5,697 bases of DNA from Thermoplasmata archaeon (GCA_003651045.1 QMTJ01000077.1:1-5697); one strand, 5' to 3'. Positions 1 through 5,697 are shown, counted from the stretch's first letter. Translations and numbers: made by a program. Notes: a model not told the origin generated them from the letters alone.

Positions 1-31
1 TTAGCAATAAAATCGCCATAAATGTAATATA

Positions 32-43
32 TCTATAAATGTA
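32..43 (+). promoter_or_regulatory. possible TATA box upstream of the signal peptidase gene
   Basis: The stretch reads TCTATAAATGTA, an archaeal TATA-like sequence in an A/T-rich leader. Transcription would start about 25 bases downstream, near position 60 to 65, leaving a leader of a few dozen bases before any plausible start of the first gene. The nine-base word ATAAATGTA occurs here (35-43) and again at 18-26. The background is so A/T-rich that a chance match is quite possible. Confidence 0.3.
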
Positions 44-128
44 TAACTTGTTTCAATAATAAAGGGATGCATTTAAGATTAGGATGGGATGACGCATACA
101 GGTTAAATTTAGATCAGTTATTGGTAAC

Positions 129-1832
129 TTGTTATTCGTAGCGGCTTTGTTGCTAATTATAGCTCGTTTTTTATCAGTATGGACGGGTACGACGTTTCCT
201 GTGGATCTTGTTTCTTCTAATTCTATGAGTCCTTCGTTAATAGAGGGAGATGTAGTGGCGTGGACTCCTGTGAAGATGGAGGATATACGAGTTGGGGATG
301 TAATAGTTTTTAAAAGCTATGTACATTGGCCTGATGAAAAAATTGTTGTACATCGTGTGGTGAATATAACTAGGAATAGTAGGAATGAGATTTTACTAGA
401 GACCAAAGGGGATAGGAATAAATGGACTGATCAAGCAGGTCCGCATATACCTGAACCGTATATTAGAGAGGATCATGTAGTTGGTAGAGTAATATCTATA
501 GGTCAGCAGCCTTTAAAGATTCCATTAATTGGTTACTTGGGTGTATGGATAAATCAGGGTTTGGATTTAATATCGCAGCCTTCTTCATCTAAGGGATCAC
601 TTGGTTATATCGGTATTTTTGCACCTTTAACTATTTCAGCAGTTATACTAGTGTTGTTAATATTTATTTTACCTGAGAAAGCAAAAACGTTTAAAGAGAA
701 ACTACGGTTGTATATTTTTGGTCCGAGACCGTTACATCTTAAAAAAACAATGTTATCTTTTTTAATTGCGTATATTGTTTTTTTATCAATGATTCATATG
801 TTCGCATATGATTCTGTTACAGCATCTGTAGGAGTAGATGCAGATAGTCCAGATAGTGGTATAAACTTTGGGAGACTTCAACCAGGTAAAGAATCTTTTC
901 CAAAAGAACTACCCGTAGTTAACCCTGGTACTATGCCAGTTAAAGGTATAATATTCGGACGAGGGAACATGAGTGAATTTGTTACCAAAAAAACCTTTGA
1001 ATTAGAAAGAGGATGTGAAAAATCTATAACGTTAAAAGCTGTAGTTTCTAATGGTACAAAAAAAGGATCATATGAGGGGGAGATCATGGTTTATTCTTCA
1101 CCATTCTGGATGATGTTCCCAGATGAACTAATACAAAATATTTACAACTGGAATGCAGAAGCTACTGTGTTCATACTTGACCTACTCTCAGCAGTAGTTT
1201 TAACACTAATCACTATGCTTCTTCTTATAATTATAACGATTATAGGGGAGAAAACCACTGTTTGGAGTATCGATAGATCCTGGTTACATGCATCTAAAAT
1301 TTTACTTAAAAAAGGAGTTAAAGAACGTTTATCCATTATAAAGAAAGAAATGAAACAATGGCTGATAAAAAACATTAATTGGATAATGGAGATAGACCTC
1401 ACTGAAGATGCAGATAAAAACTTGTTTTCTTCATTAGGTAAACCATTTTTAGCTTCATTAATTGTTACCCCCCTTGTGTTTTTTATCACTGATCAGATCT
1501 CCGCTATGATAATATACGTAATAACAGCAGGGTTAATCGCATACTTAATAAGTTGTAAAATAAGGAGTAAAATTGTTTTAACTAGTTTAATAGCTATTAC
1601 AATAGCAATAGTTCACATGCTAGTTTGGTCAAACATTATTATATTTGAAAAAAACGTGATGCTAATAGAAATGATAGCTTTATCTATTGGTGTAACTGGT
1701 ATATACATATTACTTCTTACATTGTTTCTTATTCCCTTAGCGATAGTTTCCTGGTTCATAACGCGTTTCATCCGAAATGTTAAAGAACGGAAAGACCCAT
1801 TACTCTCTTTGGAGGGAACCTGTGATCTATAG
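129..1832 (+). CDS. Sec11-type signal peptidase I fused to an extracytoplasmic beta domain and a multi-helix membrane region
   Basis: Membrane serine protease expected to cut signal peptides from secreted proteins on the outer face of the cytoplasmic membrane. Counting from TTG at 129 (567 residues), helix 2-19 anchors the protease domain. Catalytic Ser32 lies in NSMSPSL, general-base His75 in VVHRVV, and Asp95 and Asp101 in TKGDRN...D. The Asp spacing of six matches archaeal Sec11 enzymes, and His instead of Lys marks the archaeal/ER type. Membrane helices follow at about 159-181 and 206-226. Next is a roughly 115-residue outer segment (227-342) rich in beta strands, with a VVNPGTMPVKG motif and a late KKGSYEGEIMVYS strand like NEW3/Ig-like domains. 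About five more helices lie between 343 and 545, interrupted by a basic, helical cytoplasmic loop (374-436). Typical archaeal enzymes have roughly 200 residues, so two thirds of this protein is extra. The start is uncertain: the 12 sense codons before 129 encode a basic stretch but hold no ATG, GTG or TTG. Tandem TAG TAG ends the gene. The protease assignment is firm; the role of the C-terminal part is unknown. Confidence 0.9.
   Translation: MLFVAALLLIIARFLSVWTGTTFPVDLVSSNSMSPSLIEGDVVAWTPVKMEDIRVGDVIVFKSYVHWPDEKIVVHRVVNITRNSRNEILLETKGDRNKWTDQAGPHIPEPYIREDHVVGRVISIGQQPLKIPLIGYLGVWINQGLDLISQPSSSKGSLGYIGIFAPLTISAVILVLLIFILPEKAKTFKEKLRLYIFGPRPLHLKKTMLSFLIAYIVFLSMIHMFAYDSVTASVGVDADSPDSGINFGRLQPGKESFPKELPVVNPGTMPVKGIIFGRGNMSEFVTKKTFELERGCEKSITLKAVVSNGTKKGSYEGEIMVYSSPFWMMFPDELIQNIYNWNAEATVFILDLLSAVVLTLITMLLLIIITIIGEKTTVWSIDRSWLHASKILLKKGVKERLSIIKKEMKQWLIKNINWIMEIDLTEDADKNLFSSLGKPFLASLIVTPLVFFITDQISAMIIYVITAGLIAYLISCKIRSKIVLTSLIAITIAIVHMLVWSNIIIFEKNVMLIEMIALSIGVTGIYILLLTLFLIPLAIVSWFITRFIRNVKERKDPLLSLEGTCDL
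807..1154 (+). other. extracytoplasmic Ig/NEW3-like beta domain inside the signal peptidase protein
   Basis: Residues 227-342 lie between two membrane helices. With the protease outside, helix 2 goes in, helix 3 comes out, and this segment faces the outside. It has alternating hydrophobic strands, the turn NPGTMPVKG, a run of the form GCEKSITLKAVV, and a final GSYEGEIMVYS strand. This order resembles NEW3-type Ig-like domains, where a pGE..i.l strand is followed by G.Y.G.I.V. One cysteine is present (residue 296). The fold is inferred from pattern only. It could bind substrates, cell-wall polymer or S-layer. Confidence 0.5.
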
Positions 1833-1845
1833 TAGATTACTAGAT

Positions 1846-1853
1846 GGAGGGAG
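1846..1853 (+). promoter_or_regulatory. ribosome binding site that favours the 1862 start
   Basis: GGAGGGAG is a strong archaeal Shine-Dalgarno match lying 8 nt before ATG 1862. The earlier in-frame ATG at 1844 overlaps this purine run and has no well-spaced site of its own, since the nearest GGAGGGA (1811-1817) is 26 nt upstream. This makes 1862 the better start of the second gene. Confidence 0.65.
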
Positions 1854-1861
1854 TTAAGAGG

Positions 1862-3085
1862 ATGCCTTTATTTAAAAGGAAGATAAAATTATCAAAACCC
1901 TTGAGTGATAAAAAAAATGATAACCCTCCAATAGTAGATGATAAAATAAAATCCTCGCGGAAAAAAGAAGAAAAAACTGTTAAAAAAACTGTTTCTAAAG
2001 CTGAAAAAAACAAAAAAAATAATGTTAAAGTTGTGAAGAAAAAAACAAGACTTGGTTTCAGACGACGTAAAGAAAAAAATCTTCCTGTGGAACCTATTGA
2101 AACTGAGAAAGAAACACCAACAGTTGCTGATGTATTGGAGGAGACGCCTGTAGAACCTACTTCATTAGAAAAAGATACTATAGATGTAGAGAAAAAACCG
2201 TTTACAACACAAAAAAAGAAAACAATTATAAAAAAAGATATGCGAGGGAAACCAGTGTTTCTTGAAGATACTGGTGAGAAACTTGGAACTGTTTTTGATG
2301 TAATCTATGATAAAGATAATAATCTCGTAGGGTACAAGATAAAAGATGATAAATCTGAAGCGGTTCTTAGTTTCCCAGTTGAACAATTCGATTATCACAA
2401 AGACGGTCTTATATTTATCCCTGGATGGTACAATAACGCGTTGAAGATCATTGAAAAACTTGAATTCAAAGACAAAATATCACCAGAGCTTACAGCTCTT
2501 CTCTCTGACAATGTAATATCTACTGAGGAATTGTATGATATATTTGTCAAATATGATGATGAAATGGCTGATTACATAGATGAAGCAAAATCTCTTAGAG
2601 AAATGTTAAATAGACGTCTTAATGTGTTAGAGAAACAACGTATAGCTTTAAAAGATAAATTAATGGATTTAACTGAGAAAAGATTAATCAAAGACATCGA
2701 TAGGAAACAGTTTTCAGAGGATGTAATGGAGCATCGTAGGAAGGTGAACATTATAGATTTAAACATTAAAAAATGCAAGGATTTACTTGAAAGACTTGAT
2801 AAAACATCATTTGGTGTTTTAGGGAAAAACAAACCACTACTCTACGATACCTCATCTTATTCTAAAACAGATAAAAACTTGTATGAAAAAATGTTAAATA
2901 GAAATGTTCAAGAAAAAAACAAAACAATATATGAACAAGAGAGTAATGTTAACAAAATAGAGGATGATTCCTATAAAGAGAAATATTTTGCTCTTAAAGC
3001 ACAGTTTGAACAATTGGAGGATGATTATCAGGAGTTGAAATCAGCTGTTGATAAATTGTTTAAACAAGATATTCAGATGAGATGA
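1862..3085 (+). CDS. PRC-barrel and coiled-coil protein, CdvA-like in architecture
   Basis: A 407-residue protein with no signal peptide or membrane helix, so probably cytoplasmic. Numbering from ATG 1862, residues 1-120 form a lysine-rich, low-complexity tail that starts MPLFKRKIKL and turns acidic and proline-containing after about 74. Residues about 121-195 match a PRC-barrel: RGKPVFLEDTGEKLGTVFDV, then YDKDNNLVGYKI and the late strand GLIFIPGW. Residues about 205-330 are charged helix with heptad leucines (LREMLNRRLNVLEKQ; LTEKRLIKDIDRKQF). After a polar linker, residues 370-407 make a short second coil (FALKAQFEQLEDDYQEL). A PRC-like barrel followed by coiled coil is the layout of CdvA, the DNA- and membrane-associated partner of ESCRT-III-like CdvB in archaeal division; PRC-barrel proteins also act with SepF in haloarchaeal division. 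Here the long basic N-terminal tail is extra. An ATG at 1844 would add six residues but lacks a good ribosome binding site. Probably co-transcribed with the signal peptidase gene. The PRC call is solid; the CdvA-like role is inferred. Confidence 0.82.
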   Translation: MPLFKRKIKLSKPLSDKKNDNPPIVDDKIKSSRKKEEKTVKKTVSKAEKNKKNNVKVVKKKTRLGFRRRKEKNLPVEPIETEKETPTVADVLEETPVEPTSLEKDTIDVEKKPFTTQKKKTIIKKDMRGKPVFLEDTGEKLGTVFDVIYDKDNNLVGYKIKDDKSEAVLSFPVEQFDYHKDGLIFIPGWYNNALKIIEKLEFKDKISPELTALLSDNVISTEELYDIFVKYDDEMADYIDEAKSLREMLNRRLNVLEKQRIALKDKLMDLTEKRLIKDIDRKQFSEDVMEHRRKVNIIDLNIKKCKDLLERLDKTSFGVLGKNKPLLYDTSSYSKTDKNLYEKMLNRNVQEKNKTIYEQESNVNKIEDDSYKEKYFALKAQFEQLEDDYQELKSAVDKLFKQDIQMR

Positions 3086-3171
3086 TTTAACCTTGTGAAA
3101 AAAATTGAGGGGGATGAAAATAAAAAAAGAAGAAGAATAGAACGGTAAAGTATTGCACTCTTTAAGTTAAA

Positions 3172-3180
3172 TTTATAAAA
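3172..3180 (+). promoter_or_regulatory. likely TATA box of the PAS/coiled-coil gene
   Basis: TTTATAAAA is a good archaeal TATA element, with A-rich bases (AAGTTAAA) upstream where the TFB recognition element would sit. Initiation about 25 bases downstream falls near 3203, giving a leader of about 125 bases before ATG 3331. A second, weaker A/T candidate (TTAAATAAA, 3223-3231) would give a shorter leader. Confidence 0.45.
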
Positions 3181-3191
3181 AATTAAAAAAA

Positions 3192-3216
3192 ATTAATATC
3201 CTTAAAAGGTATTAAT
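3192..3216 (+). repeat. inverted repeat over the predicted transcription start
   Basis: Left arm ATTAATATCC (3192-3201) and right arm GGTATTAAT (3208-3216) are complementary apart from one extra T, around the centre TTAAAA. The centre of the dyad lies about 25 bases after the TATA-like box, where an archaeal repressor would block initiation. It could instead be an RNA hairpin ending transcription of the upstream gene, but no T-tract follows it. A/T-rich dyads also arise by chance. Confidence 0.4.
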
Positions 3217-3255
3217 GAACAGTTAAATAAAAGAATATTTGTAGGATTTGTTTGA

Positions 3256-3311
3256 GTTAGGAAAAAAACTAACCACCCTTTAGAACAAAAGGAATAAATT
3301 TGTTTGTGGTT
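3256..3311 (+). promoter_or_regulatory. foldable leader with two mutually exclusive stems before the PAS gene
   Basis: Stem A pairs GTTAG (3256-3260) with CTAAC (3269-3273) around an A-rich loop. Stem B pairs AACCAC (3271-3276) with GTGGTT (3306-3311) and continues inside with AACAAA (3284-3289) against TTTGTT (3299-3304). The stems share 3271-3273, so only one can form fully. CACCC (3274-3278) could also pair with GGGTG (3313-3317) in the ribosome binding site. The pairings are visible; any regulatory use is inference, and no known riboswitch class is recognised. Confidence 0.3.
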
Positions 3312-3320
3312 GGGGTGAGG
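3312..3320 (+). promoter_or_regulatory. ribosome binding site of the PAS/coiled-coil gene
   Basis: GGGGTGAGG contains the archaeal core GGTGA and lies 10 nt before ATG 3331, a slightly long but workable spacing. The next codon is also ATG (3334), 13 nt away, so 3331 is preferred. The site is partly complementary to CACCC at 3274-3278. Confidence 0.6.
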
Positions 3321-3330
3321 AATAGATAGT

Positions 3331-5697
3331 ATGATGAAAGATGATTCTAAAATAAACAAAGAGAAAGTAGACCGTATCACTACTGACATTGAAGATATAT
3401 CTTCTGTTTATCTAAAGAGTAACCATCCTGTTTTTATTGTTAATAGGAAAGGAATTATCACTGATGTTAATGATGTGTTCTGTAAAAAAATTGGTGTAAA
3501 TAGTGAAGAGATCATCGGTAAAAATATAGAGGATGTTGATTTTTTAACAGAGGGGGGTCGTAAAAACGCGAGGATTAGGTATATATCTAGGTTATTAGGT
3601 AAAGAAACACCTGTTTATTCTCTTGATGTAGTTACTAGTAAAGGGGATGTAGTTACACTGGATATTGATGCTAAACCAATTGTTAAACAAGGGCGTGTTA
3701 CAGGTGAAGTAGGTGTTATTACAAAGATGAAGAAGGTTAAAGGTAAAAAAGAAGTTATAAAAGAATCAGAAAAAACAAGGGTAAAACGTGAAAGAAGAGA
3801 AAAAGAAGATGATGTTGATTTATCTGCTGTTTTTGAAAAAATAAAGGAGAGAGATGAAGAAATTAAACGGATAAAATCTGAGCTTGATAAAAAACATTTA
3901 GATGTAGAGTCGCATAAAGAGGATTTATATTTGTTGAGATCGAGATGGGATGAAAGTTTAAAGGAGTTGGAACAGCGTGAGAAAGAAATCAGGCGTTTAA
4001 GAGACGAAATTGAGAGGGTTCAACAGAGGTTGGAAGCAAGAGAAAAAGAAATAGAAGAAATAAGAAATGAACTGAGAATTAGTAGGTCTAAGCTTGAAGA
4101 AAAAAGTTTTGATGTTGAAAACATTCAGAAGAGGTTGGAGAGAGAAAGGAAGGAATTAGCGGAGAAAGAAGAAGAGTTAGATAAAAAAACTTTGGAGATA
4201 AAAAAACTAGAGTCTGAGTTGGAGAAAACAGTTGATGAGGTTAAATCTAAGGATGAAGAGTTGAAAAAGAAAAACGAGGAGATTGAAAAACTACAGGAGG
4301 AGTTGAAGAAGAATAAAGCAGAGTTGAAAGAGAAGATAAAAGAAGTTGAGGATATAAAAAATGAGCTTATTCGACGTGAAGGGGAGTTTAAATCAATAAA
4401 TGAAGATATTGAAAATAGAAATAGGATAATTAACGAGTTGCAGAGTCAACTGATGGAGAATCAGATAAAAGTCGCTGAGAAAAACAAGATTGTGATTCAA
4501 CTACAGGATGAGCTTGATCAAAAAGTGAAAGAAGTAGAATCTAAAGAAGAAGAGTTGCAAAAGAAAAATGAGGAGTTTAAAAGACTACAGGAGGAGTTAG
4601 AAGATAGCAGGGTAGAGTTACAGAGGAGATCACGTGAGATTGAAGAGTTAAAATCTGATTTTGATAGAAAGAAGGAGGAGTTGAGGCAGAAAGAGGAAGA
4701 GTTAAAACAATTTGAGTTTGAAGTTGAAAATAAATCTAGAGAGTTAGAGTTGTTGAAAGAAGAGTTATCTGATAAAATAAAGAATATTGAAGAAAAAGAA
4801 GAAACAATAAATATTCAGGAAGAAACGATAAAACAGTTGCAAAGTGAGTTAGAAGAAAAACGTAGAGAGTTAGAAGTAAAAAATGAGGAGTTAGAACGTG
4901 TTACATCAATGATAGAGGAGAAAAACAATGAGATAGAAGTGTTAAAAGATGAAGTTGAGGAGAGACAAAATGAGTTAAAAGAGAAAAATAATGAGATTAA
5001 CAATCTTTTATCTGAGTTAGCAGAGGAAAAAGAGGATTTCACTAAGAAAGAATTCAAAAGAATTAAAAAAGAACTGTTAGCAACTCAGTCAGAGTTGCAG
5101 GAGAAAACACAAAAACTTAGTGATTTACAGGAGGAACTAGAAGTTAAAAATCAGGAGTTAGAAAAAACATTAAAAGAACTTGATGCTAAAGAGAGAGAGT
5201 TACAGTCTCTGCAGATGGAATTCGATGAGAAACATAAAGAACTAAAATGGCATAGTGAAGAAATAGATAGGGTTAACAGTGAGTTAGAGGAGAAAAACAG
5301 GTTTTTAGAACAGTTAAAAGTCGCTCAGGAGGAGAATGAGGAAGAAATTGAAACGCTACGGGGTATAGTTGAGGATCTCAGTAAACAACTCAGAGATAGT
5401 CATCTGCAGTTGATAGAAAAAACAAGTTTTGCTCATAGTTTAGAAAAAGATTTTGAAAAAACTAGACAAGAGCTTGAGATTAAAACATTGGATTTAAAGT
5501 CGAAAGAAGAAGAACTGCAACATTTACAACATGAAATAAGTGAGAAACAAAAGGACTTAGAATGGCGTAATGAAGAAATAGATAGACAGCAACAAGAAAT
5601 AAACACGTTACAAAACGAACTACAAAACAAAACACAAGAAATAGAAAAACAACAGCAACAACTTACAGAATTACAAAAAGAGTTAGAAGAAAAACAA
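3331..5697 (+). CDS. PAS-domain protein with a giant coiled coil, partial at the 3' end
   Basis: The frame is open from ATG 3331 to the window edge: 789 residues with no stop, so the C-terminus is missing. Residues about 20-136 form a PAS domain: HPVFIVNRKGIITDVNDVF, then VNSEEIIGKNIEDV, a helix, and the closing strands DVVTLDIDAKPIV and TGEVGVITKMKKV. PAS domains sense ligands or redox state or mediate pairing; no cofactor residue can be assigned here. A basic linker (about 133-165) leads into more than 600 residues of continuous heptad-rich Glu/Lys/Leu helix with no visible proline, enough for a rod of roughly 90 nm if fully helical. No membrane segment or signal peptide is visible, so it is probably cytoplasmic. 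Repeats in the coil are 98 and 105 residues apart, that is 14 and 15 heptads. The last 60 visible residues are Gln-rich and switch to GAA/CAA codons. No kinase or other output domain is seen in the window; one may lie beyond it. It could be a scaffold or filament, an SMC-like structural protein or a sensor. The PAS and coil are clear; the function is unknown. Confidence 0.88.
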   Translation, partial: MMKDDSKINKEKVDRITTDIEDISSVYLKSNHPVFIVNRKGIITDVNDVFCKKIGVNSEEIIGKNIEDVDFLTEGGRKNARIRYISRLLGKETPVYSLDVVTSKGDVVTLDIDAKPIVKQGRVTGEVGVITKMKKVKGKKEVIKESEKTRVKRERREKEDDVDLSAVFEKIKERDEEIKRIKSELDKKHLDVESHKEDLYLLRSRWDESLKELEQREKEIRRLRDEIERVQQRLEAREKEIEEIRNELRISRSKLEEKSFDVENIQKRLERERKELAEKEEELDKKTLEIKKLESELEKTVDEVKSKDEELKKKNEEIEKLQEELKKNKAELKEKIKEVEDIKNELIRREGEFKSINEDIENRNRIINELQSQLMENQIKVAEKNKIVIQLQDELDQKVKEVESKEEELQKKNEEFKRLQEELEDSRVELQRRSREIEELKSDFDRKKEELRQKEEELKQFEFEVENKSRELELLKEELSDKIKNIEEKEETINIQEETIKQLQSELEEKRRELEVKNEELERVTSMIEEKNNEIEVLKDEVEERQNELKEKNNEINNLLSELAEEKEDFTKKEFKRIKKELLATQSELQEKTQKLSDLQEELEVKNQELEKTLKELDAKERELQSLQMEFDEKHKELKWHSEEIDRVNSELEEKNRFLEQLKVAQEENEEEIETLRGIVEDLSKQLRDSHLQLIEKTSFAHSLEKDFEKTRQELEIKTLDLKSKEEELQHLQHEISEKQKDLEWRNEEIDRQQQEINTLQNELQNKTQEIEKQQQQLTELQKELEEKQ
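3388..3738 (+). other. PAS sensor domain
   Basis: Residues 20-136 of the partial protein show the usual PAS order. First comes the pair of strands FIVNRKGIITDVN with the conserved Asn47 and following helix DVFCKKIGV. Next is EEIIGKNIEDV, the typical e-li-Gk turn, then the connector helix ARIRYISRLLGK, and three closing strands ending GVITKM. Cys51 sits in the first helix. It is the only sensory module visible in the protein. Confidence 0.85.
4231..4326 (+). repeat. coiled-coil repeat A, copy 1
   Basis: Encodes residues 301-332 of the coiled-coil protein, with core SKDEELKKKNEEIEKLQEEL. By hand alignment 20 of 32 residues match the copy at 4525-4620 without gaps, and the two copies share the 15-base word ACTACAGGAGGAGTT. 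The offset is 294 bases, or 98 residues, exactly 14 heptads, so the coil register is kept. Confidence 0.6.
4525..4620 (+). repeat. coiled-coil repeat A, copy 2
   Basis: Encodes residues 399-430, with core SKEEELQKKNEEFKRLQEEL. It pairs with the copy at 4231-4326. Similarity beyond the usual Glu/Lys bias is shown by the shared ESK/KSK, KKNEE and LQEEL blocks in the same order and spacing. It suggests growth of the coil by internal duplication. Confidence 0.6.
5188..5271 (+). repeat. coiled-coil repeat B with tryptophan, copy 1
   Basis: Encodes residues 620-647, ending KWHSEEIDR with Trp640. It aligns without gaps to the segment at 5503-5586 with 18 of 28 residues identical by hand count. The offset is 315 bases, or 105 residues, exactly 15 heptads. 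Confidence 0.6.
5503..5586 (+). repeat. coiled-coil repeat B with tryptophan, copy 2
   Basis: Encodes residues 725-752, ending EWRNEEIDR with Trp745. Tryptophan is rare in the coil (Trp206, 640 and 745 are the only ones visible), so its conserved place in both copies argues for real duplication rather than shared composition. The sequence after it becomes Gln-rich. Confidence 0.6.

Noticed and set aside
84..92. Readthrough or selenocysteine at the TGA after ATG 84
   Set aside because: No evidence for a selenocysteine element, and the residue would fall at position 3 outside the conserved enzyme. A non-standard start or sequence error is simpler.
1910..1917. Run of eight A in gene 2 as a slippage or frameshift site
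   Set aside because: The frame continues unbroken through the PRC-barrel and coils to the stop, and several other A-runs occur nearby. There is no sign of a functional alternative product.
878..2832. Minus-strand open frames opposite genes 1 and 2
   Set aside because: They lie wholly inside well-supported + strand genes with recognised domains and have no ribosome binding site or domain of their own.
3114..3149. Tiny ATG frame (M-K-I-K-K-R-R-R-I-E-R) after gene 2
   Set aside because: Only 11 codons; the purine run GAGGGGG touches the ATG with no spacing, and low-complexity AAA/AGA codons arise easily here.
3086..3191. Terminator after gene 2
   Set aside because: No T-tract on the + strand follows the stop. 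The region is A-rich, and no stem with a U-run can be drawn.
3183..3389. Minus-strand frame of about 68 residues across the intergenic region
   Set aside because: It overlaps the start of the PAS gene and its promoter region, and has no recognisable domain. Its Phe/Leu/Ile content follows from A-rich sequence on the other strand.
4815..5630. Minus-strand open frames rich in Ser, Phe and Cys
   Set aside because: They are mirror images of the Glu/Lys/Leu coil codons (GAA, GAG, AAA, TTA) on the + strand, so the composition is forced. They resemble no family.
3840..5697. Periodic purine-rich words as a CRISPR or satellite array
   Set aside because: No exact repeat with regular spacers exists. 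The periodicity is that of heptad codons in one long open frame.

Overview
The window reads as a piece of an A+T-rich archaeal chromosome. The case for archaea rests on three points. The signal peptidase has the archaeal/eukaryotic Ser-His (Sec11) active site rather than the bacterial Ser-Lys one. The second gene has a PRC-barrel plus coiled-coil layout like archaeal CdvA. The intergenic region has a TATA-like box, and purine-rich ribosome binding sites precede two of the starts. A euryarchaeal-type lineage is plausible, but the lineage cannot be fixed from this sequence.

All three genes are on the + strand and point the same way. After a leader of about 130 bases come: (1) a long polytopic membrane protein with a complete Sec11-type signal peptidase at its N-terminus, an extracytoplasmic beta-rich domain and a C-terminal bundle of membrane helices; (2) 29 bases after its stop, with the ribosome binding site in the gap, a cytoplasmic protein with a lysine-rich tail, a PRC-barrel and coiled coils; (3) after a 245-base intergenic region with its own likely promoter, a dyad and a foldable leader, a very large protein of which 789 residues are visible. 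This third protein is a PAS domain followed by more than 600 residues of unbroken coiled coil. It has no stop codon and runs off the right edge, so its true length and C-terminus are unknown.

Genes 1 and 2 probably form one transcript; gene 3 probably has its own. A shared job is not proven. Taken together, an envelope protease, a CdvA-like PRC/coiled-coil protein and a PAS-gated filament-like coiled coil suggest a link to the cell envelope, division or an internal scaffold. The most interesting items are the CdvA-like architecture, the PAS/giant coiled-coil protein with internal repeats spaced by whole numbers of heptads, the signal peptidase fusion, and the unusual start of gene 1.
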